The notes beneath the pieces were generated by a model that was given only the letters and a program-made list of their open reading frames with translations, ran no database searches and was not told where the DNA came from. Of a stretch of 64,000 nucleotides of DNA, positions 18,045 to 27,638 are shown piece by piece (position 1 is the stretch's first letter; each line of letters opens with the position of its first letter). The DNA is taken from the NCBI RefSeq assembly GCF_013376475.1, contig NZ_CP045508.1, positions 2,702,001 through 2,766,000 on the forward strand, read 5' to 3'. The stretch is from Desulfolutivibrio sulfoxidireducens (GTDB taxonomy: Bacteria > Desulfobacterota > Desulfovibrionia > Desulfovibrionales > Desulfovibrionaceae). Both the position numbers and the translations under genes were made by a program.

Positions 18045-19856
18045 ATGAACGCCTTCACCCTGGTCTTCGCCGCCCTGTGCCTTTTCGCCCTGGGCTACCG
18101 TTTCTACGGCCTTTTTATCGCCACCCGCGTGCTGCGGCTCGATCCCGGCCGCCCCACCCCGGCCGTGGCCATGGCCGACGGGGTGGACTACGTAAAGACC
18201 GACAGGTTCGTGCTCTTCGGCCACCATTTCGCGGCCATCGCCGCCGCGGGCCCTCTCCTGGGGCCGGTTCTGGCCGCCCAGTACGGCTATCTTCCCGGGG
18301 CCTTGTGGATTCTCATCGGCTGCGTGCTGGCCGGGGCGGTGCACGACATGGTGGTGCTCTTCTGCTCCGTGCGCCACAAAGGCCGCGGCCTGGCCCGCAT
18401 CGCGCGTCTGGAGATCGGCTCGACGGCCGGGGGGGCGGCCTCCGTGGCCGTGCTTTTCATCCTGGTCCTGACCTTGGCGGGATTGAGTCTGGCCGTGGTC
18501 GGGGCCATGCACGACAGCCCCTGGGGCACCTTCACGGTGGCGGCCACCATCCCCATCGCCCTTCTCATGGGACTGTACCTGCACGTCTGGCGGCGCGGGG
18601 ACGTGCGCGGGGCCAGTCTTCTGGGCGCGGCGCTCCTGTTTTTGACCATCCTGGCCGGTCCCTTCGTGGCCGAAAATCCGGATCTGGCCAAGTGGTTCAC
18701 CTTCTCCCGCAAGGAGCTGTCCATCTTCATTCCGGCCTACGGCCTGGTGGCCTCGATACTTCCGGTCTGGCTGCTGTTGTGTCCGCGCGACTACCTGTCG
18801 ACGTACCTGAAGATCGGCACCATCGGACTTCTGGCCTTGGGCATCCTGTGGGTGCGCCCGGACCTGTCCATGCCGGCCCTGACACCGTTCATCCACGGCG
18901 GCGGCCCGATCATCCCCGGCGCGGTCTATCCCTTCGTGTTCATCACCATCGCCTGCGGCGCCCTGTCCGGGTTTCACGCCATCATCGGCACGGGCACCAC
19001 GCCGAAAATGATCGGCAGCGAGCGCGACATCCTGTTTGTGGGCTACGGGGCCATGCTGGTGGAGGGGCTGGTGGCGATCATGGCGCTGATTGCGGCCTGC
19101 GTGCTGGTCCCGGCGGACTATTTCGCCATCAACGCGGCTCCGGAGGTCTTCGCGAGGATGGGCCTTTCCACGGTCAACCTGGACGGGTTGTCCCGAGCCG
19201 TGGGCGAGAACATCCAGGGGCGCACGGGCGGGGCCGTGTCCCTGGCCGTGGGCATGGCCCACATCTTTTCGGCCCTGCCGTTTATGAAGGGCCTTACGGC
19301 CTATTGGTACCACTTCGCCATCATGTTCGAGGCCGTGTTCATCCTGACGGCCGTGGACACGGGCACCCGGGTGGGGCGATTCTTCGTGCAGGAGATGCTC
19401 GCCCGGGTCTGGCCCCGTTTCGGCCGGGAGAAGTGGTGGCCGGGCATCGCCATAAGCGGCTCGCTCTTCACCCTGGCCTGGGGATATCTGGTCTATACCG
19501 GGGACATCGGCACCATCTGGCCCCTTTTCGGCATGTCCAACCAGCTTCTGGCCGCCTGCGGCCTGATCATCGCCACCACCATGCTCATCCGCCTGGACAG
19601 GGCCGGATACGCCTGGATGACGGCCGTACCCGGGATTTTCATGGCCGTCACGACCATGGTCGCCGGGTATCAAGGCATCATGGGCAACTACCTGCCCAAG
19701 GGCCGATACCTCCTGGCCACCCTTGGTGTGACGGTCATGGTCCTCATGGCGGTGGTCATGGTCATGGCCGTGCGGCGCTGGATGGAGCTTTTGCGGCGGC
19801 AGCCGCGTATGGTCGACGAGTATGGCGACACACTCCGGGCCGTCGTGCCGGAGTGA
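18045..19856 (+). CDS. cstA: Carbon starvation protein CstA family transporter
   Basis: 603-residue polytopic membrane protein of the CstA/BtsT family, whose members take up pyruvate or peptides. ATG at 18045 follows AGGAAT. The N-terminus MNAFTLVFAALCLFALGYRF, the DGVDYVKTDRFVLFGHHFAAIAAAGPLLGP block (given here in parts: DGVDY at about 45, FGHHFAAIAA, GPLLGP), GALSGFHA and the late SNQLLAACG motif are family hallmarks. It is slightly shorter than E. coli CstA. A 245-bp gap separates it from the upstream symporter fusion, so co-transcription is possible but not shown. No regulator lies next to it. Confidence 0.92.
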   Translation: MNAFTLVFAALCLFALGYRFYGLFIATRVLRLDPGRPTPAVAMADGVDYVKTDRFVLFGHHFAAIAAAGPLLGPVLAAQYGYLPGALWILIGCVLAGAVHDMVVLFCSVRHKGRGLARIARLEIGSTAGGAASVAVLFILVLTLAGLSLAVVGAMHDSPWGTFTVAATIPIALLMGLYLHVWRRGDVRGASLLGAALLFLTILAGPFVAENPDLAKWFTFSRKELSIFIPAYGLVASILPVWLLLCPRDYLSTYLKIGTIGLLALGILWVRPDLSMPALTPFIHGGGPIIPGAVYPFVFITIACGALSGFHAIIGTGTTPKMIGSERDILFVGYGAMLVEGLVAIMALIAACVLVPADYFAINAAPEVFARMGLSTVNLDGLSRAVGENIQGRTGGAVSLAVGMAHIFSALPFMKGLTAYWYHFAIMFEAVFILTAVDTGTRVGRFFVQEMLARVWPRFGREKWWPGIAISGSLFTLAWGYLVYTGDIGTIWPLFGMSNQLLAACGLIIATTMLIRLDRAGYAWMTAVPGIFMAVTTMVAGYQGIMGNYLPKGRYLLATLGVTVMVLMAVVMVMAVRRWMELLRRQPRMVDEYGDTLRAVVPE

Positions 19857-19922
19857 CGCGCCACGTGTCGGCCAAACGTCCGGACCGGAGGGGAGCGGAA
19901 AAAAAGGGGGGGCGTCCGGGGG

Positions 19923-20291
19923 CTAGGCCCCGACGCGTCCATTTCGAAATTCGTCGGAAAGATACTCGGTCAACGCCTCCAGCGTGGCCAAAAGCCGCGG
20001 CACGAGATCATCCACCACCTTCGCATCCCCGGCGCGAGCCGCCATCTCCACCCGGTAGCATATCTCCCGTAGCGGTTCGGCGTGCATGGTGCCGCACACG
20101 CCCTTGAGGGAATGCGCCAGCCGCACAAGCTGTTCCAGATCATGGGCCGCAAAGGCCCGCGCGATCTTCCGGGACCGCTCCGGCGTCTCGGCGATAAAGA
20201 CAAAAACAACCTCGCGCAGCAGCTCGCGGTCATTCTCAAAACGCGCCAGGGTTTTTTCCAGATCGATCAGGTCATTGGCCACGGGCGGCAT
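19923..20291 (-). CDS. Stand-alone HPt phosphotransfer protein
   Basis: 122 residues, a single histidine-phosphotransfer helical bundle. The phosphorylated His60 sits in LAHSLKGVCGT. ATG at 20291 follows GGGAG. HPt proteins shuttle phosphate between receivers of hybrid kinases and response regulators; two hybrid kinases lie in this window (1-4255 and 32433-35762), and the second has no HPt domain of its own, so it is one possible partner. The gene follows rsmI on the same strand and converges with cstA. Confidence 0.85.
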   Translation of the reverse strand: MPPVANDLIDLEKTLARFENDRELLREVVFVFIAETPERSRKIARAFAAHDLEQLVRLAHSLKGVCGTMHAEPLREICYRVEMAARAGDAKVVDDLVPRLLATLEALTEYLSDEFRNGRVGA

Positions 20292-20482
20292 GGCTACACT
20301 CCCAGCTCAACGAGCCGCATCGACACAATCCGATGAAAAAAGGTACTCCAGCACCATACACGGCGAAACGAACCTATCCGACACGCCCGGTTTGCGCAAC
20401 GCCCCATGTTTCCGGCAATACGGGGAAAAAGCGTCAGGGAACGTTCCCGCCGCGCCATATTCCCGCATGCGCGGCGCGGCCG

Positions 20483-21325
20483 TCACGAGCCGGAGGAGGC
20501 CACGAGGTCATAGACCTCGGCCACGCTCCAGCCCCGCACCCTGGCCGCCGTGCGTCTGGCCGTCTCCCTGGGACGAAGGCCCGCCCGGGCCTCCTCGGCG
20601 GCGATGCGCAGGACCTCCTCGGCCGAACTCGCCTCTCCCCCGCACGCCCCCGGCCCCACCACCACGGTGACTTCGCCCAGGACCTCCGGAGGCGCCGCCG
20701 CAAGCTCGGAGAGCCGTCCTCCAAGGAACTCCTCGAAGGTCTTGGTCATCTCCCTGGCGATGACGCATTCCCGCTCGCCAAGGGCGTCCAGGGCCGCCCC
20801 GAGGGCCTTGCCCAGACGGGTTTTGCGCTCGAAAAAGACCAGCGTTGCCCCGGTATCGGCGTGTTTGGCGAAGAGGCGGCGGATGTCCGATGTCTTTCGC
20901 GGCAAAAATCCCAAGAACGTGAAGGGGTACGGGGGCACCCCGGCGGCGGACAGGGCGGCGGTCACGGCCGACGGCCCCGGGACCGGCGAGACGGCATATC
21001 CGGCCTGGCGGCAGGCCCGCACCAGACGGTAGCCGGGATCGGACACAAGGGGCGTCCCGGCGTCGGAGACCAGGGCCAGGGTCAGCCCCTGTGACAAGAG
21101 CCCCAGGACCCGGTCCTGGCGGGCCTCCTCGTTATGCTCGTGCAGGCTTGAAAAGCCGCGCGCGGCGATCCCCAGCCGCTTGAGCAAAAGCCCGGTGCGC
21201 CTGGTGTCCTCGGCCAGGACCAGATCGGCCCCGGCCAGGATACGCGCGGCCCGGGGCGAGAGGTCGTCCGCATTGCCAAGGGGCGTGGCCACGACGTATA
21301 ATTTTCCTTTTTTTCCCTCGTCCAC
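20483..21325 (-). CDS. rsmI: 16S rRNA (cytidine(1402)-2'-O)-methyltransferase RsmI
   Basis: Cytoplasmic tetrapyrrole-methylase-fold enzyme that methylates the ribose of C1402 in 16S rRNA with S-adenosylmethionine. Seen are LYVVATPLGN near the start, LAEDTRRT, the SDAGTPLVSDPGY loop, PVPGPSA and FLGFLPRK. The GTG at 21325 is chosen because GGGGAGGGGGAGC lies just upstream and the protein (280 residues) then begins as relatives do; upstream ATGs at 21349 and 21361 lack ribosome sites. Confidence 0.93.
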   Translation of the reverse strand: MDEGKKGKLYVVATPLGNADDLSPRAARILAGADLVLAEDTRRTGLLLKRLGIAARGFSSLHEHNEEARQDRVLGLLSQGLTLALVSDAGTPLVSDPGYRLVRACRQAGYAVSPVPGPSAVTAALSAAGVPPYPFTFLGFLPRKTSDIRRLFAKHADTGATLVFFERKTRLGKALGAALDALGERECVIAREMTKTFEEFLGGRLSELAAAPPEVLGEVTVVVGPGACGGEASSAEEVLRIAAEEARAGLRPRETARRTAARVRGWSVAEVYDLVASSGS

Positions 21326-21454
21326 GCTCCCCCTCCCCGATCCCCCCATAGCATGGGCCACACGGCCCGTGAAGCAAAACGGGCATGCGGCCCGCGGCCC
21401 CGCCCGCCCGGACCGCCTCGTGGCCGCACGGCGCGACGGCCCGGGCGCAAAGGA

Positions 21455-22858
21455 TCACGCGCCCTTCGTCGCCTCCGCCAGCCTGGAGACCATATCCAGG
21501 CACATGAGGCGGCTTTCCCGGGAAAAATCCGCGTTGTGCAGGCACATGTGCGCATATCCGGTAAAAGGACGCAGAAACGGTGGGAACCCGGCCCAAAACG
21601 ACTCCTCGAAAAGGCCCCCGCGTCCCAATATCCCTTCCTTGAACTCCGCTCCCAGCCGCGCCAGCCCCCTTGTGAACGCCTTGGCCAGTTTCGGCGAGGC
21701 CAGGGCCAGGCGCTCCCACGCGGCCCTGGCCCGATCCGGGCCGGAGAGGCCGAAAAAATGTCCGAAGGCCTCGGCCCAAAAATCCCCCACAAGGTCCTGA
21801 GCCCCGGGCCGATCGCCGGACAGGCCTTCGAGCCGGTACACTCCCCGATCGTCCCGGGCCGTGCGGTACACATCCAAACCCGAAAGCGCGGCCCCAAAAA
21901 GCCGCGCACTCTCGCCGCGCACGATGCGCCAGCAGGCGTAGGCCACCCGGGCCGGATCAAACGCCCGACGGCAGGGCATGTCCGGTCGCGAACACTCCCA
22001 GCACCCCCGGCAGCTCACCGCGCCGCGAAGCACGTAATGCCCCGGCTGATACGGTCCCGTCTCCCAGGGATTCACCGGCCCCATGGACAGATTGAGCACC
22101 CGGCATCCGGTCCAGGCCGCCAGATGCATGGGTCCCGTGTCCGGGGTGACGAACAGGTTGAAGGTCTGGGCCACCCGCGCCAGTTCCGCCAGCCCCAAAC
22201 GGCCGCACATGTTCAACGCGCCACGGCGGCAACGGGCCATGACCTCCCGGCCAAGCCCCACCTCCGCCGGCCCGCCGAGCAGAACCGGACGCAGCCCCCG
22301 CCGGGCCAATTCCCCGGCCAATCGCCCCCAAAAATCCGCATCCGGCCTCTTCTCCGGCTGGCTGGCCCCCAGAAAAAGGGCCACCCGGCCGTTGCCGTCC
22401 CCCAGGTGCCGGGGCGCGTCCCAGCGCGTCGCCGCCATATCCCTGGGCCCGATCACGTCCAGGGCGTTTAGGTCCGCCCAATGATACCGGTTGTGGCGGT
22501 TGTTGCGCACCACCGAGGCCCTATACAACTGCCACGCCCCGTGCACCCGCAACACGCCGTCATCCTCCATGACCGGTCCCACCTTCCGGGCGGCCGCCAC
22601 CCGCCCGGCCAGAACCGCCGCCTCGCTCCGGTGGCTCAGATTGATCACCAGCCCATAGGCATCGGACATCACCCGCCCGGTCCCGGCCCAGCCGACATAC
22701 TCCACCCCCGGTCCGACCGCCGCCAGCGGCTCGAAAAACATGGGCTCGGCCACCACCCGCACCCGGGCGCCCGGGAACGCCCGCTTGAGCCATAAAAAAA
22801 GCGGAAAGGACAGGATCAGGTCGCCCATCCGCTGCATCTGCAGCACCAGAATCGTCAC
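21455..22858 (-). CDS. Glycosyltransferase family 9 (heptosyltransferase-like) protein
   Basis: About 467 residues from a GTG at 22858, preceded by GGAGGGGAAT; an ATG at 22918 would add 20 residues without an SD. The N-terminus ILVLQMQRMGDLILSFPL and the TPDTGPMHLAAWTG motif with GASQPEKRPD in between are characteristic of GT9 enzymes such as WaaC/WaaF, which add heptose to lipopolysaccharide core. A cysteine cluster (SCRGCWECSRPDMPC) follows the GT domain, then an extra 150-residue helical C-terminus of unknown role. LPS or surface-glycan assembly is likely; donor and acceptor are not known. Confidence 0.8.
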   Translation of the reverse strand: MTILVLQMQRMGDLILSFPLFLWLKRAFPGARVRVVAEPMFFEPLAAVGPGVEYVGWAGTGRVMSDAYGLVINLSHRSEAAVLAGRVAAARKVGPVMEDDGVLRVHGAWQLYRASVVRNNRHNRYHWADLNALDVIGPRDMAATRWDAPRHLGDGNGRVALFLGASQPEKRPDADFWGRLAGELARRGLRPVLLGGPAEVGLGREVMARCRRGALNMCGRLGLAELARVAQTFNLFVTPDTGPMHLAAWTGCRVLNLSMGPVNPWETGPYQPGHYVLRGAVSCRGCWECSRPDMPCRRAFDPARVAYACWRIVRGESARLFGAALSGLDVYRTARDDRGVYRLEGLSGDRPGAQDLVGDFWAEAFGHFFGLSGPDRARAAWERLALASPKLAKAFTRGLARLGAEFKEGILGRGGLFEESFWAGFPPFLRPFTGYAHMCLHNADFSRESRLMCLDMVSRLAEATKGA

Positions 22859-23158
22859 ATTCCCCTCCACGGCGGGACTCGCCAGCACCCGGACCACCAG
22901 GATACGCAAAGCAGCCACGCGCAGGCAAGGGCATCCTCGCCCGCGACGGGGCTCGGCCCCATGTCCCGGAGGCGTTCGACGAGGACGACGGCGTGCGGGC
23001 GCGGGCCTTGCCCGGTGTCGCTACGCTTCCTGAACCAACCCCGGGCCGGGAAATCCGCGTCCGGCCCATGAAACACCGGACTCGCCCCCCCGCGCCGTTT
23101 GCCAGGGTCCCGCCTTTCGGCTAGAGGCCTTGTTGGACCTCAACAAGGCGAAACGCCC
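22859..23158. other. Divergent intergenic region
   Basis: 300 bp of GC-rich DNA between the GT9 gene and the DUF202 gene. Apart from the hairpin at 23127-23149, no promoter hexamers or credible short gene are visible. Confidence 0.4.
23127..23149 (+). promoter_or_regulatory. RNA hairpin overlapping the ribosome-binding site of the DUF202 gene
   Basis: GCCTTGTTG and CAACAAGGC form a perfect 9-bp stem with a 5-base loop. The AAGGCG ribosome site of the ATG at 23159 starts inside the 3' arm, so folding would hide it. This fits a translational switch or thermosensor, though that is inference. Confidence 0.45.
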
Positions 23159-23584
23159 ATGAAACGCCGCACCATCCCGACCACGGCCTACGACCTGTCC
23201 AATCCCCAGGTGCTTTTGGCCTGGCAACGCAACCACTTAGCCAACGAGCGCACCTTTTTGGCCTGGTGCCGCACCGGGCTGGCCCTTTTCGCCTTCAGCT
23301 TCGTCATCGAACGCTTCGATTTCTTCATCCGCCAGATGCAGGCCCTGCCCCTGTTCGACGGCCTGACCCGCAGGCATCTGCACACCGAGCTGATCAGCCT
23401 GACCACCTTTACTGTGGGCGTGGCGGTCATCCTCATGGCCGGATGGCGCTTCATCTACGTGCGGCGCCTGATCAACCGGGGAGAGCAACAGTTCTCGGCC
23501 CTGCCGGATCTTCTTTTCATCCTCTCGGTCATGGGCATCATCATCAGCCTTTTCGGGGTGTTCTGGTTCCTGGTGGTCAGCTAG
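23159..23584 (+). CDS. DUF202 (YidH-like) small membrane protein
   Basis: 141 residues. The family signature [22 protein letters not shown] occurs in two parts near residues 24-45 ([12 protein letters not shown], then RTGLALFAF). Three TM helices follow, at about 35-52, 78-97 and 118-139. DUF202 proteins are inner-membrane proteins without a proven reaction. The ribosome site AAGGCG is embedded in a hairpin. The next gene (CobD-CobQ fusion) begins 32 bp downstream on the same strand, so they may share a transcript. Confidence 0.85.
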   Translation: MKRRTIPTTAYDLSNPQVLLAWQRNHLANERTFLAWCRTGLALFAFSFVIERFDFFIRQMQALPLFDGLTRRHLHTELISLTTFTVGVAVILMAGWRFIYVRRLINRGEQQFSALPDLLFILSVMGIIISLFGVFWFLVVS

Positions 23585-23616
23585 CCGGGGCCGCGCCGAG
23601 CCCCTTTTTTTGCCCC

Positions 23617-26253
23617 ATGCGCCCCCTTCCCCTCCCCTCCCACGGCGGCCACCTTCAGGCCCTGGCCCGGGCCGCCGGACGCGATCCGGCGGACATCCTG
23701 GACTTCTCGGCCAGCATGAATCCCTTGGGGCCGCCGGACGGCCTTCGGGCCATCATCAGCCGGACCGTGTCCGAGGTGGTCCATTATCCCGATCCGGACT
23801 GCTCCGGGCTCGTCACCGCCGCAAGCCGGCGCTACGGCCTGCCGCCTGAGGAACTCGTGGCCGGAAACGGCACCAGCGACCTGCTCTTCGCCCTGGCCCG
23901 GGCCGCGCGCCCGGACCCCGGGACGCGGCGCGCCCCATCCTGGTCCCGGGCCATCCTGGCCGCGCCCTGCTATGTGGACTACCGTCGGGCCTGCGCCCGG
24001 GCCGGGATCGAGGCCACGGCGGTCCTCCTCGACCCGGACCACGATTTTTCACTGGATTGGGACCGGCTCTTGGCGGGTCTTCCCCGGAAACCGGCCCTGG
24101 TCTTTCTGGGCCGGCCCCAGAATCCCACGGGCCGGTCCTTTCCGGACGCCCCCCTGCGGGAGTTGGCCGCGTTTCGCCCGGACTGCCTGTTCGTGATCGA
24201 TGAGGCCTTTGCCGACTTCGTGCCGGACTTTGCCAGCCTGACCCGCAACCGCCCGGACAACGTGGCCGTCTTCTTGTCCCTGACCAAGTCCTTTGCCGTG
24301 CCGGGCCTGCGCCTGGGGCTTTTGGCCGCCGAGGCGCGGCTTGTGGCCCGGGTCCGGGACGAGCTGGCGCCGTGGGCGGTCAACGCCATGGCCCAGGCCG
24401 TGGGCCAGGCCTTTCTTGGCGACGAGGCGTATCTTTCGCGCACCCGGTCCGAGACCGGGCGGCTTCGCCGGGACTTGGCCGCGTCCCTTGCGGCGTTGCC
24501 CGGGGTGCGCGTCTTTCCCGGCGAGGCCAACTTCCTGCTGTGCCGCCTTGAGGGCCAGGCCGACGGTGCCGTTCGCCTGGGCCACCGGCTGCTTCTGGAA
24601 CACGGGCTGGCCATCCGGGTCTGCGCCGACTTCGCGGGCCTTGACGGGCGATATTTCCGGGTGGCCGTACGCCGTGACGCGGACAACGCCCGCCTGCTCT
24701 CGGCCCTGGCCGCCGTGCTCGGCCAAGGCCGCCCGCGCCCCGCCAGACCGCGCCCAACCCCGGCCCTCATGTTCCAGGGCGCGTCCTCCAACGCCGGCAA
24801 AAGCGTCCTGGCCGCGGCCCTGTGCCGCATCCTGCGCCAGGACGGATACGCCGTGGCCCCTTTCAAGGCCCAGAACATGTCGCTCAATTCCGGGGTGACC
24901 CCGGACGGCCTGGAGATGGGCCGGGCCCAGATCCTCCAGGCCCGGGCCTGCGGCCTGGCCCCGGAGGCGGCCATGAACCCGGTGCTGCTCAAGCCCTCCT
25001 CGGAGACCGGCTCCCAGGTGGTGGTCATGGGCCGGCCCGTGGGCAACATGGACGCCCGGACCTATTTCGCCCGCAAGAGGGATTTTTTCGCCACGGTCAC
25101 GGCGGCCTACGACGATCTGGCCGCCCGGCACGAGGTCATGGTCATCGAGGGGGCCGGAAGTCCGGCCGAGGTCAACCTCATGGCCCACGACATCGTGAAC
25201 ATGGCCATGGCCGCCCATGCCGGGGCCCGGGTGCTCCTGGTGGCGGACATCGACCGGGGCGGGGCGTTCGCGGCCCTGGCCGGGACCATGGAGCTTCTGC
25301 CCGAGCGGGACCGGGCCAGGGTCGTCGGGTACGTACTCAACCGCTTCCGGGGCGACCCGGGGCTTCTGGGCGACGCCCCGGACTTTGTATTCCGGATGAC
25401 CGGCCGCGCGGTCCTTGGGGTGGTGCCCAACATCGTGGGCCTGGGGCTGCCCGAGGAGGACTCGGTGTCGCTCAAGGCCGGGGGGCTTTTCGCGGCCCGC
25501 CCCGGGGCCGCACTGGACCTGGCCGTGATCGACCTGCCCCACATCTCCAATTTCACGGACTGCGATGCCCTGGTGGCCGAACCGGACGTGGGCCTGCGCC
25601 TGGTCCGCTCCCCGGGGGAGGTGGCCGGACCGCGCCGGCCCGACGCGCTGATCCTGCCAGGGAGCAAGAACACCCTGGCCGATCTGCGCTGGTTGCGGGA
25701 AACGGGTCTTGACCGGTCCATCGTGGACCTGGCGGCAACGGGCCGCTGCGAGGTGGTGGGGATCTGCGCCGGGTTCCAGATGCTCGGGGAGGTGGTGGCC
25801 GATCCGCTTTGCCTGGAGTCGAAGAAACAACGCGAGTCCGGGCTTGGCCTTTTGCCCCTTTTCACGGAGCTTCTGGCCGAAAAAACCCTGCGTCTGGTCT
25901 CGGCCGGGCATACCCGAAGCGGTCTCGCCATTCGGGGCTACGAGATCCACCACGGGACCACGCGTCCGGCCGAGGGCGGCGCGACCGGGTTGGAGATCGC
26001 CCTTGCCCGCGAGGACGGCACGCCCGTGGGCTACGCCCGGCCGGACGGTCTGGTATGGGGGGGCTACCTGCACGGGCTGTTCGACGCCGACGCCTTCCGG
26101 CGCGCCTGGCTTGACGGGCTTCGGGTCAAGAAGGGGCTTGCGCCCGTCGGAACGCCGACGCCCTACGACCTGGAGCCGGCCCTGGACCGCCTGGCCGATG
26201 TGGTCCGCACGGCCCTGGACATGGACGCGGTACGGGCCATGCTCGGCATTTAG
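23617..26253 (+). CDS. cobQ: CobD-CobQ fusion: threonine-phosphate decarboxylase / cobyric acid synthase
   Basis: 878-residue bifunctional cobalamin-synthesis enzyme. Residues 1-375 are a PLP-dependent fold-I decarboxylase making aminopropanol phosphate, with [12 protein letters not shown], the aspartate in VIDEAFADF, and Lys224 in [10 protein letters not shown] as the PLP lysine. Residues 382-878 are adenosylcobyric acid synthase: P-loop GASSNAGKS (388-396), GSPAEVNL, and a glutaminase domain with Cys717 in [10 protein letters not shown] and His819 in GGYLHGLF. All key residues are present, so both halves should work. The ATG at 23617 lacks a clear SD and may be translated by coupling to the DUF202 gene. 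The fusion joins a side-chain enzyme with one that amidates the ring. Confidence 0.93.
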   Translation: MRPLPLPSHGGHLQALARAAGRDPADILDFSASMNPLGPPDGLRAIISRTVSEVVHYPDPDCSGLVTAASRRYGLPPEELVAGNGTSDLLFALARAARPDPGTRRAPSWSRAILAAPCYVDYRRACARAGIEATAVLLDPDHDFSLDWDRLLAGLPRKPALVFLGRPQNPTGRSFPDAPLRELAAFRPDCLFVIDEAFADFVPDFASLTRNRPDNVAVFLSLTKSFAVPGLRLGLLAAEARLVARVRDELAPWAVNAMAQAVGQAFLGDEAYLSRTRSETGRLRRDLAASLAALPGVRVFPGEANFLLCRLEGQADGAVRLGHRLLLEHGLAIRVCADFAGLDGRYFRVAVRRDADNARLLSALAAVLGQGRPRPARPRPTPALMFQGASSNAGKSVLAAALCRILRQDGYAVAPFKAQNMSLNSGVTPDGLEMGRAQILQARACGLAPEAAMNPVLLKPSSETGSQVVVMGRPVGNMDARTYFARKRDFFATVTAAYDDLAARHEVMVIEGAGSPAEVNLMAHDIVNMAMAAHAGARVLLVADIDRGGAFAALAGTMELLPERDRARVVGYVLNRFRGDPGLLGDAPDFVFRMTGRAVLGVVPNIVGLGLPEEDSVSLKAGGLFAARPGAALDLAVIDLPHISNFTDCDALVAEPDVGLRLVRSPGEVAGPRRPDALILPGSKNTLADLRWLRETGLDRSIVDLAATGRCEVVGICAGFQMLGEVVADPLCLESKKQRESGLGLLPLFTELLAEKTLRLVSAGHTRSGLAIRGYEIHHGTTRPAEGGATGLEIALAREDGTPVGYARPDGLVWGGYLHGLFDADAFRRAWLDGLRVKKGLAPVGTPTPYDLEPALDRLADVVRTALDMDAVRAMLGI

Positions 26254-26358
26254 GGCCTCCGGGCTCCGGCCAAGCGCCAACAGGTTGCGGCCTAGCCGTG
26301 CCGCCAGTGAGGGATTTTCGTGCCTTTCCGCCCGACGGCTCCGCCGTCGCTGGCGGCG

Positions 26359-26391
26359 CAAAGCCCCTGTTTCTTCAAAACAGGGGCTTTG
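26359..26391. terminator. Bidirectional rho-independent terminator
   Basis: CAAAGCCCCTGTTT pairs with AAACAGGGGCTTTG across a short loop. It lies between the convergent CobD-CobQ and FmdB genes and can serve both. Confidence 0.8.
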
Positions 26392-26442
26392 TCATCAGTC
26401 TGAACCCTGGGCAACGAAAGGCGTATGTCGTTGCGGGGAAGG

Positions 26443-26802
26443 CTATTTGGCGGCGACGTCGCAGGTGGCGCCGCACCCCTTGGCTGCGCAGGATGGGGAG
26501 GCCGCCGGCTTTTCAACGGCCGCCCCGGACCCGGCGGATTTGGGCGCGGGCGCGTCGGCCTTGGCCCCGTTGCCGCCGTTGTCGCCACTGCCGCCGCTTT
26601 TCGCGCTCTCGGCCCCGCTGTTTCTGTTGCAGTAGTCGGTCACGTACCATCCCGACCCCTTGAGCACGAACGAGGTGTTGGACATGATCCGTCCGGCCCG
26701 CCCGCCGCATTGGGGACAGGATTCCGGGTGCTCGTCAAACCCCTTCTGGATTTTTTCAAACACCGTACCGCAACCTTCGCACCGGTATTCATAAATCGGC
26801 AT
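26443..26802 (-). CDS. FmdB-family zinc-ribbon protein
   Basis: 119 residues. The N-terminus MPIYEYRCEGCG and paired cysteines Cys8, Cys11, Cys29 and Cys32 form the zinc ribbon of the FmdB family, first linked to regulation of formamidase/amidase genes. The ribbon is followed by the usual FVLKGSGWYVTDY segment. A Gly/Ala/Pro-rich linker then leads to a C-terminal tail with three more cysteines (C-x4-C-x3-C pattern). ATG at 26802 follows GGAGATGCGAC; upstream ATG at 26886 has no ribosome site. Function in this organism is unknown. Confidence 0.88.
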   Translation of the reverse strand: MPIYEYRCEGCGTVFEKIQKGFDEHPESCPQCGGRAGRIMSNTSFVLKGSGWYVTDYCNRNSGAESAKSGGSGDNGGNGAKADAPAPKSAGSGAAVEKPAASPSCAAKGCGATCDVAAK

Positions 26803-27239
26803 GTCGCATCTCCACAAAAAGGCACTAGGATCAAGCGTGTTCCCAACCATGCCCGGCTTGGGCCGGGGAAACACGGCATCACACAAGGGGGTCCGAAATG
26901 GGACCGCCCGGCCAGCCGCGCCGCCAGGGAGCGGCCTTTCTCGACAACCTCTCGATATCGTTCACAATATCAAAAAAAATTAGCACTTGGCGCCTGCGAG
27001 CGCCAATATAGATAATCGATGAATCCCCCCAGTCAAGGGGCGAAAACCCCCTGTTTTCCGTGGAAATTCATGATATCCCGGAGAGTTATGGATTATTTCA
27101 GGACTGGTCCAAAAACATGCGCGCGGGTGTCGGCGCTGTTTGGGCACACCCCTTCCCACACTCCGATGGGCGGAAACGGACCGCTCCGCCCACCGGGGCG
27201 CGACTCCAGGACATGGCAGGACTCAGGAAGACCGGAACG
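26803..27239. other. Intergenic region between MucR-like and FmdB genes
   Basis: 437 bp with an AT-rich core near 26945-27070 that probably carries the FmdB promoter on the minus strand. Inverted repeats seen are TTGGCGC-N6-GCGCCAA at 26987-27006 and TGGGCGGA-N10-TCCGCCCA at 27167-27192. The second lies 48 bp past the mucR-like stop and may act as its terminator, though it has no T-run. Confidence 0.4.
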
Positions 27240-27638
27240 CTATTTCTTGATCCGCTTTTCCCACAGCTTCATCTCTTTCATCTTCTTGCGGCGCTCGCGT
27301 TGCAGTTCCTTGCAGACCAGGGGCAGCCCCTTGGCGTAGCCCCATTTTTCCCTGTATTCGGCCGGGGTCAAGCCGTATTTGGCCAGATGACGCTTGGTCA
27401 GTATCTTGAAGGATTTTCCCGACTCCAGACACACGATGCTTTTCTCCCTGATGGCCTTTTTGGGGTCAACGGGAGGAGCCTTTTCCTCGGTCTCCACCTC
27501 CGGGACCACGCCGCCGCTGATGTTTTTGATTCCATCGGCCAGCTTCGTGACCATGGAAGTGATCTCCTCCTCGGTCATGGTACGCACGCTGGCCTGAGCC
27601 TTGACGATCTCCAGGGCCTGTTTCAAATAATCATCCAT
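27240..27638 (-). CDS. MucR/Ros-family transcriptional regulator with degenerate zinc finger
   Basis: 132-residue DNA-binding protein. The C-terminal half carries the family core: SIVCLESGKSFKIL, the HLAKYGLTPAEYREKWG helix (84-100), and a basic tail. Classical Ros has C-x2-C-x9-H-x4-H; here only Cys70 and His84 are clear, with Ser73 and no second histidine at the expected places, so zinc is bound differently or not at all. Some MucR relatives work without zinc. ATG at 27638 follows the strong SD GGAGGACATC. Members control exopolysaccharide and motility genes; targets here are unknown. Confidence 0.85.
   Translation of the reverse strand: MDDYLKQALEIVKAQASVRTMTEEEITSMVTKLADGIKNISGGVVPEVETEEKAPPVDPKKAIREKSIVCLESGKSFKILTKRHLAKYGLTPAEYREKWGYAKGLPLVCKELQRERRKKMKEMKLWEKRIKK

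Noticed and set aside
17594-20107. An 837-codon plus-strand frame overlapping cstA
   Set aside because: Out-of-frame shadow of the symporter and CstA genes, Arg/Gly/Pro/His-rich, no ribosome site.
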